Origin: Pectobacterium carotovorum
Lineage (GTDB): Bacteria > Pseudomonadota > Gammaproteobacteria > Enterobacterales > Enterobacteriaceae
NCBI RefSeq assembly: GCF_033898505.1
Contig: NZ_JAXAFK010000008.1
Coordinates: 1 to 64,000 of the forward strand
Direction: 5' to 3'
DNA: 64,000 nt
Under the pieces are notes generated by a model, which ran no database searches, was not told the DNA's origin, and saw only the letters and a list, made by a program, of their open reading frames with translations. Position numbers and translations under genes: made by a program. Of this stretch, positions 1 to 8,181 are shown piece after piece (positions within the stretch are counted from its first letter, which is position 1; each line of letters starts with the position of its first letter).

Positions 1-597
1 GGCTGGCGCTCGCGACAGCCAGGGCGTGATTTACCGGATGCTGTGATGGCCTGCGGCCAGCACATGCAAGCCAGCTCCCCTTATTCACAGCGGGTATTGA
101 TGATCGACACACGATATCTAACGAAGCAGGTTATCTCTGGCGGGATAGCAGGCGAGTGTTCCTTAGCGACCGGCAGGCTGTATCGACGGTCAGTGAGAGC
201 GGCGCTGGCGTACGCCAGCTGCAAGCGCAGGGGTTGCGTCAGGATGGAAACCCGCTGGCCCGAAGGGTCCGGGACGAGACAGCTTGCTGGCTCGGTGCGC
301 AGCATGACAGCCGACCGGACGCCCAGAGTCCCCTGGTCGTGACTACAGCGGTGATACTGCGGAAAAAAGCCGAGAGATGCGACGCCAAAAGGCATGAAAC
401 ACCCAAACACAATTACTATAATAATATGAAATATAACGTTATTTTATATTTTCTTTGCTTGTAAATTAAGCAAATCAGATAGATACTTTCAGGCAGAAAA
501 CGAGCAATTAACATCCATATCTATTATTTACCAAGGATATGGTTGATTAGTTAAGCTAAAGAATTGATTGCATTAAACATATATTTTTCAATGGGAA
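1..597. other. Intergenic stretch, no convincing gene
   Basis: The first 400 bases are GC-rich and contain short inverted repeats (for example GCTGGCGTACGCCAGC near 212-227), in the style of the structured intergenic elements further right. The next 200 bases become abruptly AT-rich. The open frames here are short, overlap on both strands and have no clear ribosome-binding site. The AT-rich part probably holds the promoter of the gene at 607. I see no RNA gene or origin that I can name. Confidence 0.5.
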
Positions 598-606
598 ATG
601 ATAATA

Positions 607-1302
607 ATGCGGGAAAAAGGAATAGAAGCCAGCGTAGCCAGCATTTTTAAGTCTCAACTAAATTCAGCGTGCCTAAGAAATGGAATCGATGATCTTGCTT
701 TTGATTTGAATGGAGCCGATCGGCTTGTTAACGCTGATAACATGTTCTCTATTTGTGATCGTTTCTTTCTTATCGAGATGAAATCATGGGACTACAATAT
801 CAGTTCTGAAGCTCTTAAACCCTCGGTTTGTGATTTATGTACGGGGCTGACACTTGAGCCTACCGTCCGTAACTGGCATCGCCAGTGCCATTACCTTATG
901 TGGGCTGAGATGGGCGGATTCCCTCCAGGTATCCAAACATACTGTTCAATTTATGAAGATTGTGTTTGTCGCCCTAATATTCTTCCGAATTGTCCGGGCC
1001 TTACCTATCCACAACATCAAGCTATCTCTCTTGGAACAGCCTTAATCGCCTCCATCCTGAAGGAAGAAAAAGGTGGTCTAACCGCCCCTGAATTCTTCTA
1101 CTATCTTGAGTGGCTGTTAGGCACCAGAACTGGTCCCGCGCCCACTAATTTCCGCAACACCGATGTCCCCATTGCTCTGGTCGGCAATTCTGGCAACCGT
1201 GGAATATTCGGCAAGGTATTTACCACCTTTAATGATTTGGATGCCTGGGGAAAAGAAGCTCTAGATAGAAAAATAAATAGGAAGTCACCCTTCCGTCCGT
1301 AA
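607..1302 (+). CDS. Hypothetical protein, possible PD-(D/E)XK nuclease fold
   Basis: This 231-residue protein belongs to no family I recognise. ATG 607 is preferred over ATG 598 because GGGA at 593-596 sits about 10 bases upstream of it. Residues 40-60 read LVNAD...FFLIEMKSW, giving an Asp (44) and an E-x-K pair (57, 59) in a hydrophobic strand setting, as in PD-(D/E)XK nucleases. This is followed by CDLC and further Cys/His residues that might bind zinc. The gene is AT-rich compared with its GC-rich surroundings and points rightward, opposite to all genes up to 14.2 kb, which suggests separate acquisition. The nuclease idea is an inference; a non-enzymatic accessory protein is equally possible. 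Confidence 0.6.
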   Translation: MREKGIEASVASIFKSQLNSACLRNGIDDLAFDLNGADRLVNADNMFSICDRFFLIEMKSWDYNISSEALKPSVCDLCTGLTLEPTVRNWHRQCHYLMWAEMGGFPPGIQTYCSIYEDCVCRPNILPNCPGLTYPQHQAISLGTALIASILKEEKGGLTAPEFFYYLEWLLGTRTGPAPTNFRNTDVPIALVGNSGNRGIFGKVFTTFNDLDAWGKEALDRKINRKSPFRP

Positions 1303-1410
1303 ATAACGCCATGCGAGCACAGGCGGAGCCGAAGGCTCCGCGCGTGCCCGCGCAGCGGAAAGGTTTTCTGCGCGGCCAAGGCAGGCACCTTACAGAACGG
1401 TGCACCAATA

Positions 1411-1431
1411 AGCCCCGCACACAGCGGGGCT
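1411..1431. terminator. GC hairpin between converging genes
   Basis: The 8-bp arms AGCCCCGC and GCGGGGCT enclose a 5-base loop. The hairpin sits between the ends of the rightward gene (1302) and the leftward methylase gene (1438), where a bidirectional terminator is expected. Neither side has a long T run, so termination strength is uncertain. Confidence 0.5.
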
Positions 1432-1437
1432 ATGGGG

Positions 1438-2223
1438 TTAATGCATACGAGCGAAAAACTGGCGCATCATATCGATCATGTGTTGCGTCTTCAGCCGCTC
1501 TTCCCAGTTGTTGAAGTAATACACCGGCGTGTAGCGCGCCTTGAATACTTTCCCCGACAGCGTGTTACCGGTTTTCACTTCAGCCGCTATTCCCAATAAC
1601 GAAAGCTGTATAAACGTCATGTCAGCAGCCATCGCGTCAAGATCGGTGCAGCTGACATACAACTGCGTTGACGGATTAAACCCCGCCTCTAAAAATGCTT
1701 CCGCGTACGCAATCACCATCCCGCCTGCCCCGCTGGTCGGTTCATCCAGCGTCACGAATGCTGATTTTTCCAGTTTTTCAGTCAGTCCGGGTACCAGCAT
1801 TTTGGCCATCAGGCTGGATATGTGATACGGGGTGAAAAACTGGCCAATACGGCCATTGCCCAGCTCTGATTCCATGAACACAGAGCCGAGAAAATCATGG
1901 AATTTTCCGTCAAGCGCCATAACCATCATGCAAAACATTGTTTTGAATCGCTCCAGATCTTCGGGCTTATATCGTTCACAGGTTTTAGCACTCTGTATTC
2001 TGTTTTCCTCTGTCATCACCCGCGCCAAATCCAGTTCGCTGGCCGCCAGAGACAGAAAATCGCGGAAGACATCCATGCGGTGAAAATGCGGCGCGGTATG
2101 GTTGAATTCGCTGATGAACTGACGGCGGGCAGCATCGTAGCTCACCATGCGTGCCAGCGTTTGCTGTACAGGCTGTGGCGCTGAAGGGGTCATCGCCGCA
2201 TCAAAAAGAGACATTTGTGCCAT
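1438..2223 (-). CDS. N-6 DNA methylase-like protein lacking a visible catalytic NPPY motif
   Basis: This 261-residue protein resembles the N-6 adenine methylase (HsdM-type) fold. It has GQFFTP at about residue 128, typical of HsdM-like enzymes, and DEPTSGAGGM, matching the SAM-binding motif I, at about 160-169. I find no (N/D)PPY/F catalytic motif in the rest, and at 261 residues it is much shorter than an HsdM subunit. It could be a truncated, catalytically dead or binding-only protein. It is transcribed leftward, directly downstream of stem-loop element A. No specificity or restriction subunit is nearby, so it is not a normal type I system. Protection of incoming DNA or interference with host restriction is an inference from context. 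Confidence 0.8.
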   Translation of the reverse strand: MAQMSLFDAAMTPSAPQPVQQTLARMVSYDAARRQFISEFNHTAPHFHRMDVFRDFLSLAASELDLARVMTEENRIQSAKTCERYKPEDLERFKTMFCMMVMALDGKFHDFLGSVFMESELGNGRIGQFFTPYHISSLMAKMLVPGLTEKLEKSAFVTLDEPTSGAGGMVIAYAEAFLEAGFNPSTQLYVSCTDLDAMAADMTFIQLSLLGIAAEVKTGNTLSGKVFKARYTPVYYFNNWEERLKTQHMIDMMRQFFARMH

Positions 2224-2253
2224 ATTCGTTTTCTCCGAGTCTGCATGTGAATT

Positions 2254-2502
2254 AGGTCCGGCTTACGCCGTGCCGACACGACAGACGGGCGAATAGCGGC
2301 TAAATCAAGGGCAGCAACGAGGCCGCAGCGCAGCGGGGGCGGGTCGGGATTTGCACGGTGAGACCGCGAATATTAAGCGGGCGAACGACGGGAAAATAAC
2401 GGCACGAACACGCGAGAACGGGCGAAGTTGCTGGCTCCGCCCTCCCTTGATTTCGCCGCCGCCCGGCTACCGTCGAGGCACGGCGTTAGCCGTCGCAACA
2501 CC
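2254..2502 (-). promoter_or_regulatory. Long stem-loop element A (Frpo-like)
   Basis: The outer arms, beginning CGGCTTACGCCGTGCC near 2259 and ending GGCACGGCGTTAGCC near 2492, are imperfect inverted repeats about 50-60 bases long, enclosing about 120 bases with smaller hairpins. Both arms contain TTGATTT when read on the minus strand. The same architecture recurs in elements B to E, always just upstream of a leftward gene. It resembles the single-stranded promoters of conjugative leading regions, which fold from the transferred strand. The fold is visible; the function is inferred. Confidence 0.6.
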
Positions 2503-3122
2503 GCAACCCGCAGATATCGAGCGAACAAGGCCACGGCATAGCCGTTGCCTCCAGGTGTTCTAAGAGCCGGCCTGACGCGCAGCGGAAGGCCCAGCAAGGC
2601 CGGACCGACGAACGCCAACGGCGTGAAGTGACGGCCTGCGTCACCGCCCTGATTTTGCAGCGGCCTGACGACAGGGAAGCGACGGCGTCAGCCGTGGCGC
2701 ACGACAGGCAGGCATACCGCGCAGAAATCAGGGATCGCAACGAACCCGTAGCGCAGCGCAGGTGAGGCAGCGCAAAGGCGGTGAGCGTGCGAACGGCCGC
2801 CCAGGTAAAGCGGAACGAACGAGCAAGCGAAGGCGAAATGCGGCATAACGGCTGGCTCCGCAGCAGCACGGCGACAGTGACGCGGCGGCGTTAGCCGGCG
2901 CGCACGACAGACGGGCGTCAGCGCAGGAGCCAGAGGCCGCATTAAAGCCGCCGCGCCGCGAGAGAGAGACATCATTTTCAGTGTGAGCACGCGAAAACTG
3001 AGCGGGGGAACATCGCGCAGCAGCACGCCGCAGGCGTGCCAGAACGGAAAACATCACCCAGCTGAGCACGGCGATCATGCCCTGCAAGCTGGATTCAGGG
3101 AGGTAACACCTCCCCGTTATCA
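2503..3122. repeat. GC-rich degenerate copies of the stem-loop elements, no gene
   Basis: This stretch repeats words from element A in scrambled form (GTAGCGCAGCGCAGG, GTGAGC(A/G)(C/T)GCGAA, ACGACAGACGGGCG, GGCGTTAGCCG), suggesting two or more decayed or recombined copies of the same element. Open frames exist on the minus strand but are Arg/Ser/Ala-rich and lack start signals, as expected by chance in GC-rich DNA. It lies upstream of element A and downstream of the gene ending at 3123. Confidence 0.45.
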
Positions 3123-3299
3123 CTATTGCCGAATAAACGTGCTACCCAAATACACTGCGCTCTGGTGCCGCAGGTAACTGCACATTTCCGCGATCACCTG
3201 CGCCTTTGTCAGCGGTCTGAGGCCAAATTCTTTTCGCTGTGCATTAATTAACGCCTGATAATGGCGCAAGGTTTCATTGGTTGTGTCGTCAAACGTCAT
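3123..3299 (-). CDS. Small hypothetical protein coupled to the DUF1380 gene
   Basis: This is a 58-residue protein (begins MTFDDTTNETLRHYQALIN). Its ATG overlaps the stop of the DUF1380 gene (ATGA, 3299-3296), a classic sign of translational coupling. The sequence is soluble, helix-prone and charged, with no recognised domain. Such short genes next to DUF1380 genes are common on enterobacterial plasmids. Function unknown. Confidence 0.65.
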   Translation of the reverse strand: MTFDDTTNETLRHYQALINAQRKEFGLRPLTKAQVIAEMCSYLRHQSAVYLGSTFIRQ

Positions 3300-3724
3300 T
3301 CTGTTTTCGCCTCTATTGCCTCACGGATGCTTTTAAGCGCGCTAATCTCTTCCGCCAAAAATTCCGCCACATTTTCCCCTGCATCTGCTGCATAGAGGGC
3401 TAACCGATCCATTTCCTGACTTGCCACTTTCATGACAACCTCAAGGTATTTGACGGGGATCCCCACGCTGCGATTTCTCTGTTTTTCGGCCCATTGCTCA
3501 TCCAGTAATTCGACGATAGTGTGGTCTCTAATGTTTGTATTACACTCTCGGCCAATCTCAGCGATCTGCTGCAAAATTTTTTCGATATCAGTATTTGACG
3601 GATTATAGTCCTGCCCATACATGCGGATGCCATCAGCAGAAAAGACCACAACGGTGAATTTCTCATCTGTACCAAACTCTTTTTCAAGTTCACTGGCAAT
3701 CTCGCCCACACTTCCATACATCAT
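3296..3724 (-). CDS. DUF1380 family protein
   Basis: This 142-residue protein begins MMYGSVGEIASELEKEFG and continues with the pattern I associate with DUF1380, a family found mostly on Enterobacteriaceae plasmids at about this length. Translation may start at either of the two first Met codons. No catalytic motif, signal peptide or membrane segment is visible. It is followed by the coupled 58-residue gene and sits between antirestriction-type genes, so an early establishment role is possible but unproven. Confidence 0.75.
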   Translation of the reverse strand: MMYGSVGEIASELEKEFGTDEKFTVVVFSADGIRMYGQDYNPSNTDIEKILQQIAEIGRECNTNIRDHTIVELLDEQWAEKQRNRSVGIPVKYLEVVMKVASQEMDRLALYAADAGENVAEFLAEEISALKSIREAIEAKTE

Positions 3725-3766
3725 GATTTTTCCCTTAAAGGGCAGTTTCCTGCCCTTTTGCTCCTA

Positions 3767-4195
3767 TTAGTCCAGCGCGCTTAAAATCGCGTCACGTTCT
3801 TTGTGGTTGCGTGCAAACTCCATTAGCGCCTCATAGCGTTCACAAAACAGTTCACACAATTCCTCTTGATCGTTGCGGCTGTGCATCCACGCACGATGGT
3901 TAAGCACCATCGCAGTGATGAAGATCCCCGCCGCCTCCCCCGACATTTCTTGTTCAAAGTAGTTGTCAGGGTTGCAGACCGTGACGCGCTCGACGTCTGG
4001 TGCCAAATAGCCGTTACCCTCCGGCAGGCTGTAAAACTGCCAGAAACCGCCGCGATAGCCCCGCAGATACACGTTTGCGTAGCTATAGATGTTCATTTCG
4101 GCCATAAAATAATCTGCGCCGAAAAGTTCAGGTAAGAAGTTGATGCGCTGGCTGTCGCTTACGATCGCTGCGTTCTGCGCTGTCTGGTTTTGCAT
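3767..4195 (-). CDS. klcA: Antirestriction protein, ArdB/KlcA family
   Basis: This is a 142-residue protein, the usual length for ArdB/KlcA. The family signature is clear: GGFWQFYSLPEGNGYLAPD, then NPDNYFEQEMSGEAAGI and LNHRAW. These proteins relieve type I restriction of incoming plasmid DNA in the recipient without mimicking DNA as ArdA does. ATG 4195 is chosen over longer readings because GGAGG lies 4 bases upstream and the family N-terminus fits. It lies downstream of stem-loop element B, consistent with early expression after transfer. Confidence 0.9.
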   Translation of the reverse strand: MQNQTAQNAAIVSDSQRINFLPELFGADYFMAEMNIYSYANVYLRGYRGGFWQFYSLPEGNGYLAPDVERVTVCNPDNYFEQEMSGEAAGIFITAMVLNHRAWMHSRNDQEELCELFCERYEALMEFARNHKERDAILSALD

Positions 4196-4225
4196 ATATC
4201 CTCCGAGTGTCATAGAAATTCGATT

Positions 4226-4545
4226 CCGGCTTACGCCGTGCCGATACGACAGACGGGCGGATAGCTGAGAAAGCAAGGGCAGCAACGAGGCCGCAGCGCA
4301 GCGGGTGGGGGACGGGATTTGCACGGTGAGACCGCGAATTTTTTGAGCGGGTGAACGACGGGAAAATAACGGCCCCCACACGCGAGAACGGGGGAGGCGC
4401 TGGCTTCGCCCTACCTTGCTTTCTCAGCCGCCCGGCTACCGTTGCGGCACGGCGTTAGCCGTCGCAACACCGGACGTCCAGAGTGCTTTACTCCCTCCCG
4501 TTCCTGTTCGTCAGAACGGGAACGGCATAAAAGCGGAGAGAACGG
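4226..4545 (-). promoter_or_regulatory. Long stem-loop element B (Frpo-like)
   Basis: The arms CGGCTTACGCCGTGCC (from 4227) and GGCACGGCGTTAGCC (to about 4460) pair over an extended region. Deeper in the arms both sides read TTGCTTTCTCAGC on the minus strand, where elements A and C have TTGATTT(A/C)GCC on both sides. The arms therefore differ between copies but stay complementary within a copy. A downstream part (4471-4545) with hairpin CCCGTTC...GAACGGG is shared with element C. The element precedes the klcA-like gene. Confidence 0.6.
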
Positions 4546-4673
4546 TATAGGAGCGGGGGTTATACAGCGTGGTACTGCGGGGAAATGCATCAGATCAGGT
4601 GAATTTAGCACTACAGCAGTGAGCGGCTTCATTATCCGCCTGTAAAAAGGCGGCACGCCGGCCGCCACCACTA

Positions 4674-5024
4674 TCACTCACGTTGCCACGCGTAGTCGTA
4701 GCGGTCAGTAATCGTTATCCCCTCATCACTCAAGACAACATTCCAGATATCAAAAAAGCTGAATTTCTCGAAAACAGAAACTTCAAGGTCGTCCAACAAG
4801 CGTATTTCACCAAATTCAATACTCACACGGCCAAAACGCCAGAACCACTCCCCACTGTTGCCGATATACTCCGACTCTGGCCACCAATTTCTCGCCATAT
4901 GGCAGATGCCTTTTTCTGCAACATCCAAGTTACAAGCATTTATCACCATGCAATACGGCAACGACTCACCTTCAAATACAAAATACAGCGTAACCAGATA
5001 GCTATTCATCCTCCAGATCCTCAT
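4674..5024 (-). CDS. Hypothetical protein
   Basis: This is a 116-residue acidic, aromatic-rich protein (WWPESEYIG, GEWFWRFGR) with no recognised family. ATG 5024 overlaps the stop of the upstream gene (ATGA), implying coupling. A second ATG at 5009 with GAGG about nine bases upstream is an alternative start giving MNSYLVTLYF. It forms the second gene of the pair behind element C. Confidence 0.65.
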   Translation of the reverse strand: MRIWRMNSYLVTLYFVFEGESLPYCMVINACNLDVAEKGICHMARNWWPESEYIGNSGEWFWRFGRVSIEFGEIRLLDDLEVSVFEKFSFFDIWNVVLSDEGITITDRYDYAWQRE

Positions 5025-5809
5025 GCAGCATGTTTAAACGATGAGAACGCTACGAGAAGTTCTGTAATCGCGGCTCTGGCTTCGGTGATAGCGTCATTCA
5101 CGCACTCTCGATCAAGCCATTTTCGTACTGGCTGATTTGGTTTACGCATCACATCTGTCGACCATGCGCGCCCCAGCACATTACCTGTGTTGCGGCAGAC
5201 CACACTGATTTCTAGCGTACGAAGCGTGGCGCCTTCATTCAAGATGGATGCAAGGCAATCATCAAGTAACTCTTTTTCCCAGTACTCGACGCCTCCCGTT
5301 ATATTTTCTGTTTCTACTGCCAGCACAGTGAAATTGGCGGTGTTGCGTTCAAAAACTATTGGACGGCATGATGGTTCAATCGCCTCAATCAACGTGTAGC
5401 CATCTGATGCAACAGCAGAGCAAATATCACGAATATCGTCACGTAATGCGCGTAACAGGCAGTGGCAATGCCGCTCCAGGAAACTGGCTGGGATATCCTC
5501 ATAGGACATTTCGATTGTCCCAGTATGTGAGTATCGCTGTCCGAGTGTATTGCGAGACAGCGTGACAGACATGCTGCTCCCTGCAATCTCTTCAGTCAGT
5601 TCAATCAACGCGAGATCGCTAAGGTGACCGCGTTGATGCAAAGCGGGAAGAAGCCGGATCAAATCTTCTGCATTCAAACGTCCGTAAAACGCTACTCCAT
5701 CTCCCTGTGAATAGCTGAGGTTGGTAGCAATTTCCATCGTTACAGGCCATTGGCGAGACGCCAATTCGTTACAGCAGTGTCGGGTTACCATCAGATACGC
5801 AGTGCTCAT
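5021..5809 (-). CDS. Hypothetical protein
   Basis: This 262-residue soluble protein with scattered Cys residues matches no family I can name. It starts at ATG 5809 and runs into the next gene with a 4-base overlap. No catalytic motif, signal peptide or transmembrane segment is visible. It is the first gene after stem-loop element C and shares orientation with the antirestriction-type genes, so a role during plasmid establishment is plausible by context only. Confidence 0.7.
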   Translation of the reverse strand: MSTAYLMVTRHCCNELASRQWPVTMEIATNLSYSQGDGVAFYGRLNAEDLIRLLPALHQRGHLSDLALIELTEEIAGSSMSVTLSRNTLGQRYSHTGTIEMSYEDIPASFLERHCHCLLRALRDDIRDICSAVASDGYTLIEAIEPSCRPIVFERNTANFTVLAVETENITGGVEYWEKELLDDCLASILNEGATLRTLEISVVCRNTGNVLGRAWSTDVMRKPNQPVRKWLDRECVNDAITEARAAITELLVAFSSFKHAA

Positions 5810-5837
5810 TCATCTACTCCTTATTTACATGGTGTAC

Positions 5838-6150
5838 AGCCTTAGCGCCGTGCCGACACGACAGACGGGCGAATAGCGGCTAAATCAATGACAGCAACGA
5901 GGCCGCAGCGCAGTGAGGAAGTGACGGGATTTACAGGGTGAGCACGCGAAAATTGAGCGGACGAACGACCGGAAAATACCGGAGCGAACGAGCGAGAACG
6001 GGCGAGGCGCTGGCTTTGCATTGCATTGATTTCGCCGCCGCCCGGCTATAGTCGAGGCACGGCGGTAGCCGTCGCAACACTGAGGGCTCAGGGTGTTTTA
6101 CCCTTCCCGTTCCTGTTCATCAGAACGGGAACGGCATAAAAGCGGAGGTC
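5838..6150 (-). promoter_or_regulatory. Long stem-loop element C (Frpo-like)
   Basis: This copy has the outer arm AGCGCCGTGCCGACACGAC at 5844 and its partner GTCGAGGCACGGCGG near 6050-6066. Inner arms carrying TTGATTT on both sides surround a loop similar to element A. The trailing hairpin region (6080-6150) matches the one behind element B almost base for base. It precedes the 5021-5809 gene. Confidence 0.6.
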
Positions 6151-6223
6151 ACGACATCCTCATTCGTTTTGAAAATCTCCAGGACACCCCCTCTGCATCA
6201 ATCTACCGATACCGGTGAACCTT

Positions 6224-6245
6224 AAAACCCGCAGATGCGGGTTTT
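6224..6245. terminator. Bidirectional rho-independent terminator
   Basis: The hairpin AAAACCCGC-AGAT-GCGGGTTTT is followed by further T residues on the plus strand and preceded by A residues, so it can act in both directions. It separates element C from the leftward gene ending at 6305 and probably ends the 7467-6305 transcript. Confidence 0.8.
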
Positions 6246-6304
6246 TGTGTGTAACTTACTGAACCATATCCGAAAAGAACGCCCGCAGGCGTCCTTGTAT
6301 CGTT

Positions 6305-6532
6305 TTACCTCTTAACCTGATCAATCGCTAACTGAAGCGTGAACCAGTTAAACCCCTGTTCTGCATCATGGTTACGAGATGCGATCGCCATCGCTTCTTC
6401 TATCTGCTCCTCAGTCAGGGAGTCGTCCAGCATCAGAAAGTCATCGGCCAGCCAAAACGTTCCACAGCACAGTGCATCTTCGGGGTAGCACTGGAGGTGC
6501 TCAATCAACCCTTTAATGGTCATTTCCCTCAT
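6305..6532 (-). CDS. Small hypothetical plasmid protein
   Basis: This 75-residue protein begins MREMTIKGLIEHLQCYPED and has an acidic middle (LDDSLTEEQIEEAM). ATG 6532 is chosen because a G-rich Shine-Dalgarno stretch lies 5 bases upstream; ATG 6523 is an alternative. It starts two bases beyond the stop of the DUF1281 gene, so the two are probably cotranslated. I recognise it as a type common on IncF-like plasmids, with no known function. Confidence 0.7.
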   Translation of the reverse strand: MREMTIKGLIEHLQCYPEDALCCGTFWLADDFLMLDDSLTEEQIEEAMAIASRNHDAEQGFNWFTLQLAIDQVKR

Positions 6533-6534
6533 TC

Positions 6535-7467
6535 TCACCCCCCGAAATGTGCAACATTGTTGAGTATCCATTCAGGCCCAATAACCTCCGACCAACCTTC
6601 TTCGTGTTCCTCAGCGTATTCGAGCGACGAATCCCCAAGTTGGATCAATTCTCCGCAGGAATACATTCTAAATCCGCAGAAATCGCACCCCGCCTCGCTA
6701 TAGTAGTGTTCTATTTCACATTGATATTGCTCTGACAGCGCTGCAAAAACCGATTCAGTTGGCGGCGACCAGGCCGTGTCAAAATCAACGGCCACAAACT
6801 CCTCTGATTCCCCGATTTCTTCTACGTCAATTGATGATGGCCATTTCACACCATAGCGTTCCCAGACATAGTAGTTGTAAGATGACTGGATACCGTTGAG
6901 CAACTCGCCATTAAATCCATTGATCTCAACAGCCAGCCGAGTCGGTAAAACAAAACGTAAATCCAGCCCGCTGGCGCAGATTCCGGTCAGTTGTTCGCTT
7001 ATACCATTCCAGAACGTCTCTGGCGCTTTAGCGTTGGCAAACGAACCATGCATCCAGTCAAAGTGCTTTTTCAGGATGATCGGCGCTATTTTTTCATGAT
7101 GCTCAGTCGTCAGGTCTTCCCACTTGAGCAGCGCTATACCTGACTGCTCGTACAATGAACTAATTTTTTCGCATGCCAGTTCATCCAGTTCTGCATTAAC
7201 ACTCAGCAGTGACAGCCATTCTGAGAATGCCCTGTTCGCCACCGTTTCGCCCCCTCCCCCCGCCGCGACCAGCTCCGGGAATGGCTGATATTCCGCATCA
7301 TCGACAGGGCGCAGTATGCCGGCAACGCCAGCCAGGAAAAGCTGAATACTGCGCACAATTGCCCCATCATGATATGGATAGCGCTCTCCACGTATCAGCG
7401 CCTTTAACTCGCCGATCCCAGCCTTATCCCCTTTGATATATAAACGATTCGCACACCAATTTGGCAT
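6535..7467 (-). CDS. DUF1281 family (Api92-like) protein
   Basis: This is a 310-residue protein whose start MPNWCANRLYIKGDKAGI is the hallmark of DUF1281/Api92-like proteins of phages and plasmids. The C-terminal half (WSPPTESVFAALSEQYQ, later CDFCGFRMYSCGE) fits the ferredoxin-like C-terminal domain of the family. Start ATG 7467 has AGAGGAA seven bases upstream. It is the first gene behind stem-loop element D. The biochemical role of the family is unknown. Confidence 0.85.
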   Translation of the reverse strand: MPNWCANRLYIKGDKAGIGELKALIRGERYPYHDGAIVRSIQLFLAGVAGILRPVDDAEYQPFPELVAAGGGGETVANRAFSEWLSLLSVNAELDELACEKISSLYEQSGIALLKWEDLTTEHHEKIAPIILKKHFDWMHGSFANAKAPETFWNGISEQLTGICASGLDLRFVLPTRLAVEINGFNGELLNGIQSSYNYYVWERYGVKWPSSIDVEEIGESEEFVAVDFDTAWSPPTESVFAALSEQYQCEIEHYYSEAGCDFCGFRMYSCGELIQLGDSSLEYAEEHEEGWSEVIGPEWILNNVAHFGG

Positions 7468-7486
7468 GTTGTGATTCCTCTGCTGA

Positions 7487-7682
7487 ACGCGGCCTCCATC
7501 AGGCCGTGCCGCCACAGAAACCGTGCGACCAGCATTCACTGCCAGTGCGGAACCGGAAGCCGCAGCGCAGGCATAAACGGGCTGAATGCACCGTTTATGG
7601 CGAGAACGGGTGAGGATTCCGGCATCGCAAACACTTGCGGGGAATGCCGCACGGTTATCTTGAAGGCACGGCCTGGCTAACA
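7487..7682 (-). promoter_or_regulatory. Long stem-loop element D (Frpo-like)
   Basis: The arms AGGCCGTGCC (7500) and GGCACGGCCTGG (near 7668) begin a stem that continues through AACCGTGCG and GCATTC blocks to about 60 bp. The central part (CCGCAGCGCAGGCATAAACG and onward) is nearly identical to element E and holds the perfect 9-bp hairpin CATAAACGG/CCGTTTATG. The arms are unrelated to those of element E, so the fold rather than the arm sequence is conserved. Confidence 0.6.
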
Positions 7683-7700
7683 TCCAGACCGCGCTTATCA

Positions 7701-7928
7701 TCAGAGGAGAATGAGGTGTAACTCAGGGCAATCTTGCATATACCCGTTGGCATCGGTACGCCCAGGCCAACCTCTGCGGCAAAGGCTCATTTCGCCAGGG
7801 CAATACTTCAGCTCCGTACACCAGGCACAAAGATCGTCATCTGAGACCGATCGTGCCCCCAGACAACCTTCCTGTGAACCTGCCAGATATGGGGCTTGGA
7901 TCGCGTTATCAGGCACCAGGTACGTCAT
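7701..7928 (-). CDS. Small cysteine-rich hypothetical protein
   Basis: This is a 75-residue protein with six Cys residues, including CAWC and nearby CPGEMSLC, which could form a small zinc-binding site. ATG 7928 overlaps the stop of the preceding gene (ATGA). No family recognised. It is the second gene of the pair behind element E. Confidence 0.6.
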   Translation of the reverse strand: MTYLVPDNAIQAPYLAGSQEGCLGARSVSDDDLCAWCTELKYCPGEMSLCRRGWPGRTDANGYMQDCPELHLILL

Positions 7929-8161
7929 AGCAATGGCTCCTTGCTAAAAGCACCGTCCGCGACATCATTCCAGCACCAGTCATCATGCGCAGGCCATGGC
8001 GCTTCGACGACGTCCAGCTCGATCTTCAATGCTCTGGCAAGACCTTCCGCGATGGCGCCCAGGCCTGCTGGACTGCAGCAATAGTCCTCGCACTCGACGA
8101 ATGATTCGTTCACATATAACGCGTAGTCCCCGTTCTCGAGGGTAATTAGGGTCAATTTCAC
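7925..8161 (-). CDS. Small hypothetical protein
   Basis: This is a 78-residue acidic protein (VKLTLITLENGDYALYVN). Two GTG codons compete as start. GTG 8161 has GGAG five bases upstream, while GTG 8167 overlaps that Shine-Dalgarno, so 8161 is chosen. No domain recognised. It is followed by the overlapping Cys-rich gene and preceded by element E. Confidence 0.6.
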   Translation of the reverse strand: MKLTLITLENGDYALYVNESFVECEDYCCSPAGLGAIAEGLARALKIELDVVEAPWPAHDDWCWNDVADGAFSKEPLL

Positions 8162-8181
8162 AGACACTCCGATTCAGATTT

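Noticed and set aside
43..464. Overlapping short frames on both strands at the left edge
   Set aside because: Arg/Ser/Ala-rich sequences without start signals in GC-rich repeat-like DNA; none looks like a protein family.
2373..3123. Several minus-strand frames of 81-131 codons
   Set aside because: They lie in the repetitive GC-rich stem-loop region, are Arg/Ser/Cys-rich and overlap each other in different frames.
7468..7701. Longer start for the DUF1281 gene through the stem-loop element D
   Set aside because: The family starts at MPNWCANRLY and a good Shine-Dalgarno precedes ATG 7467; the extension only translates the structured element.
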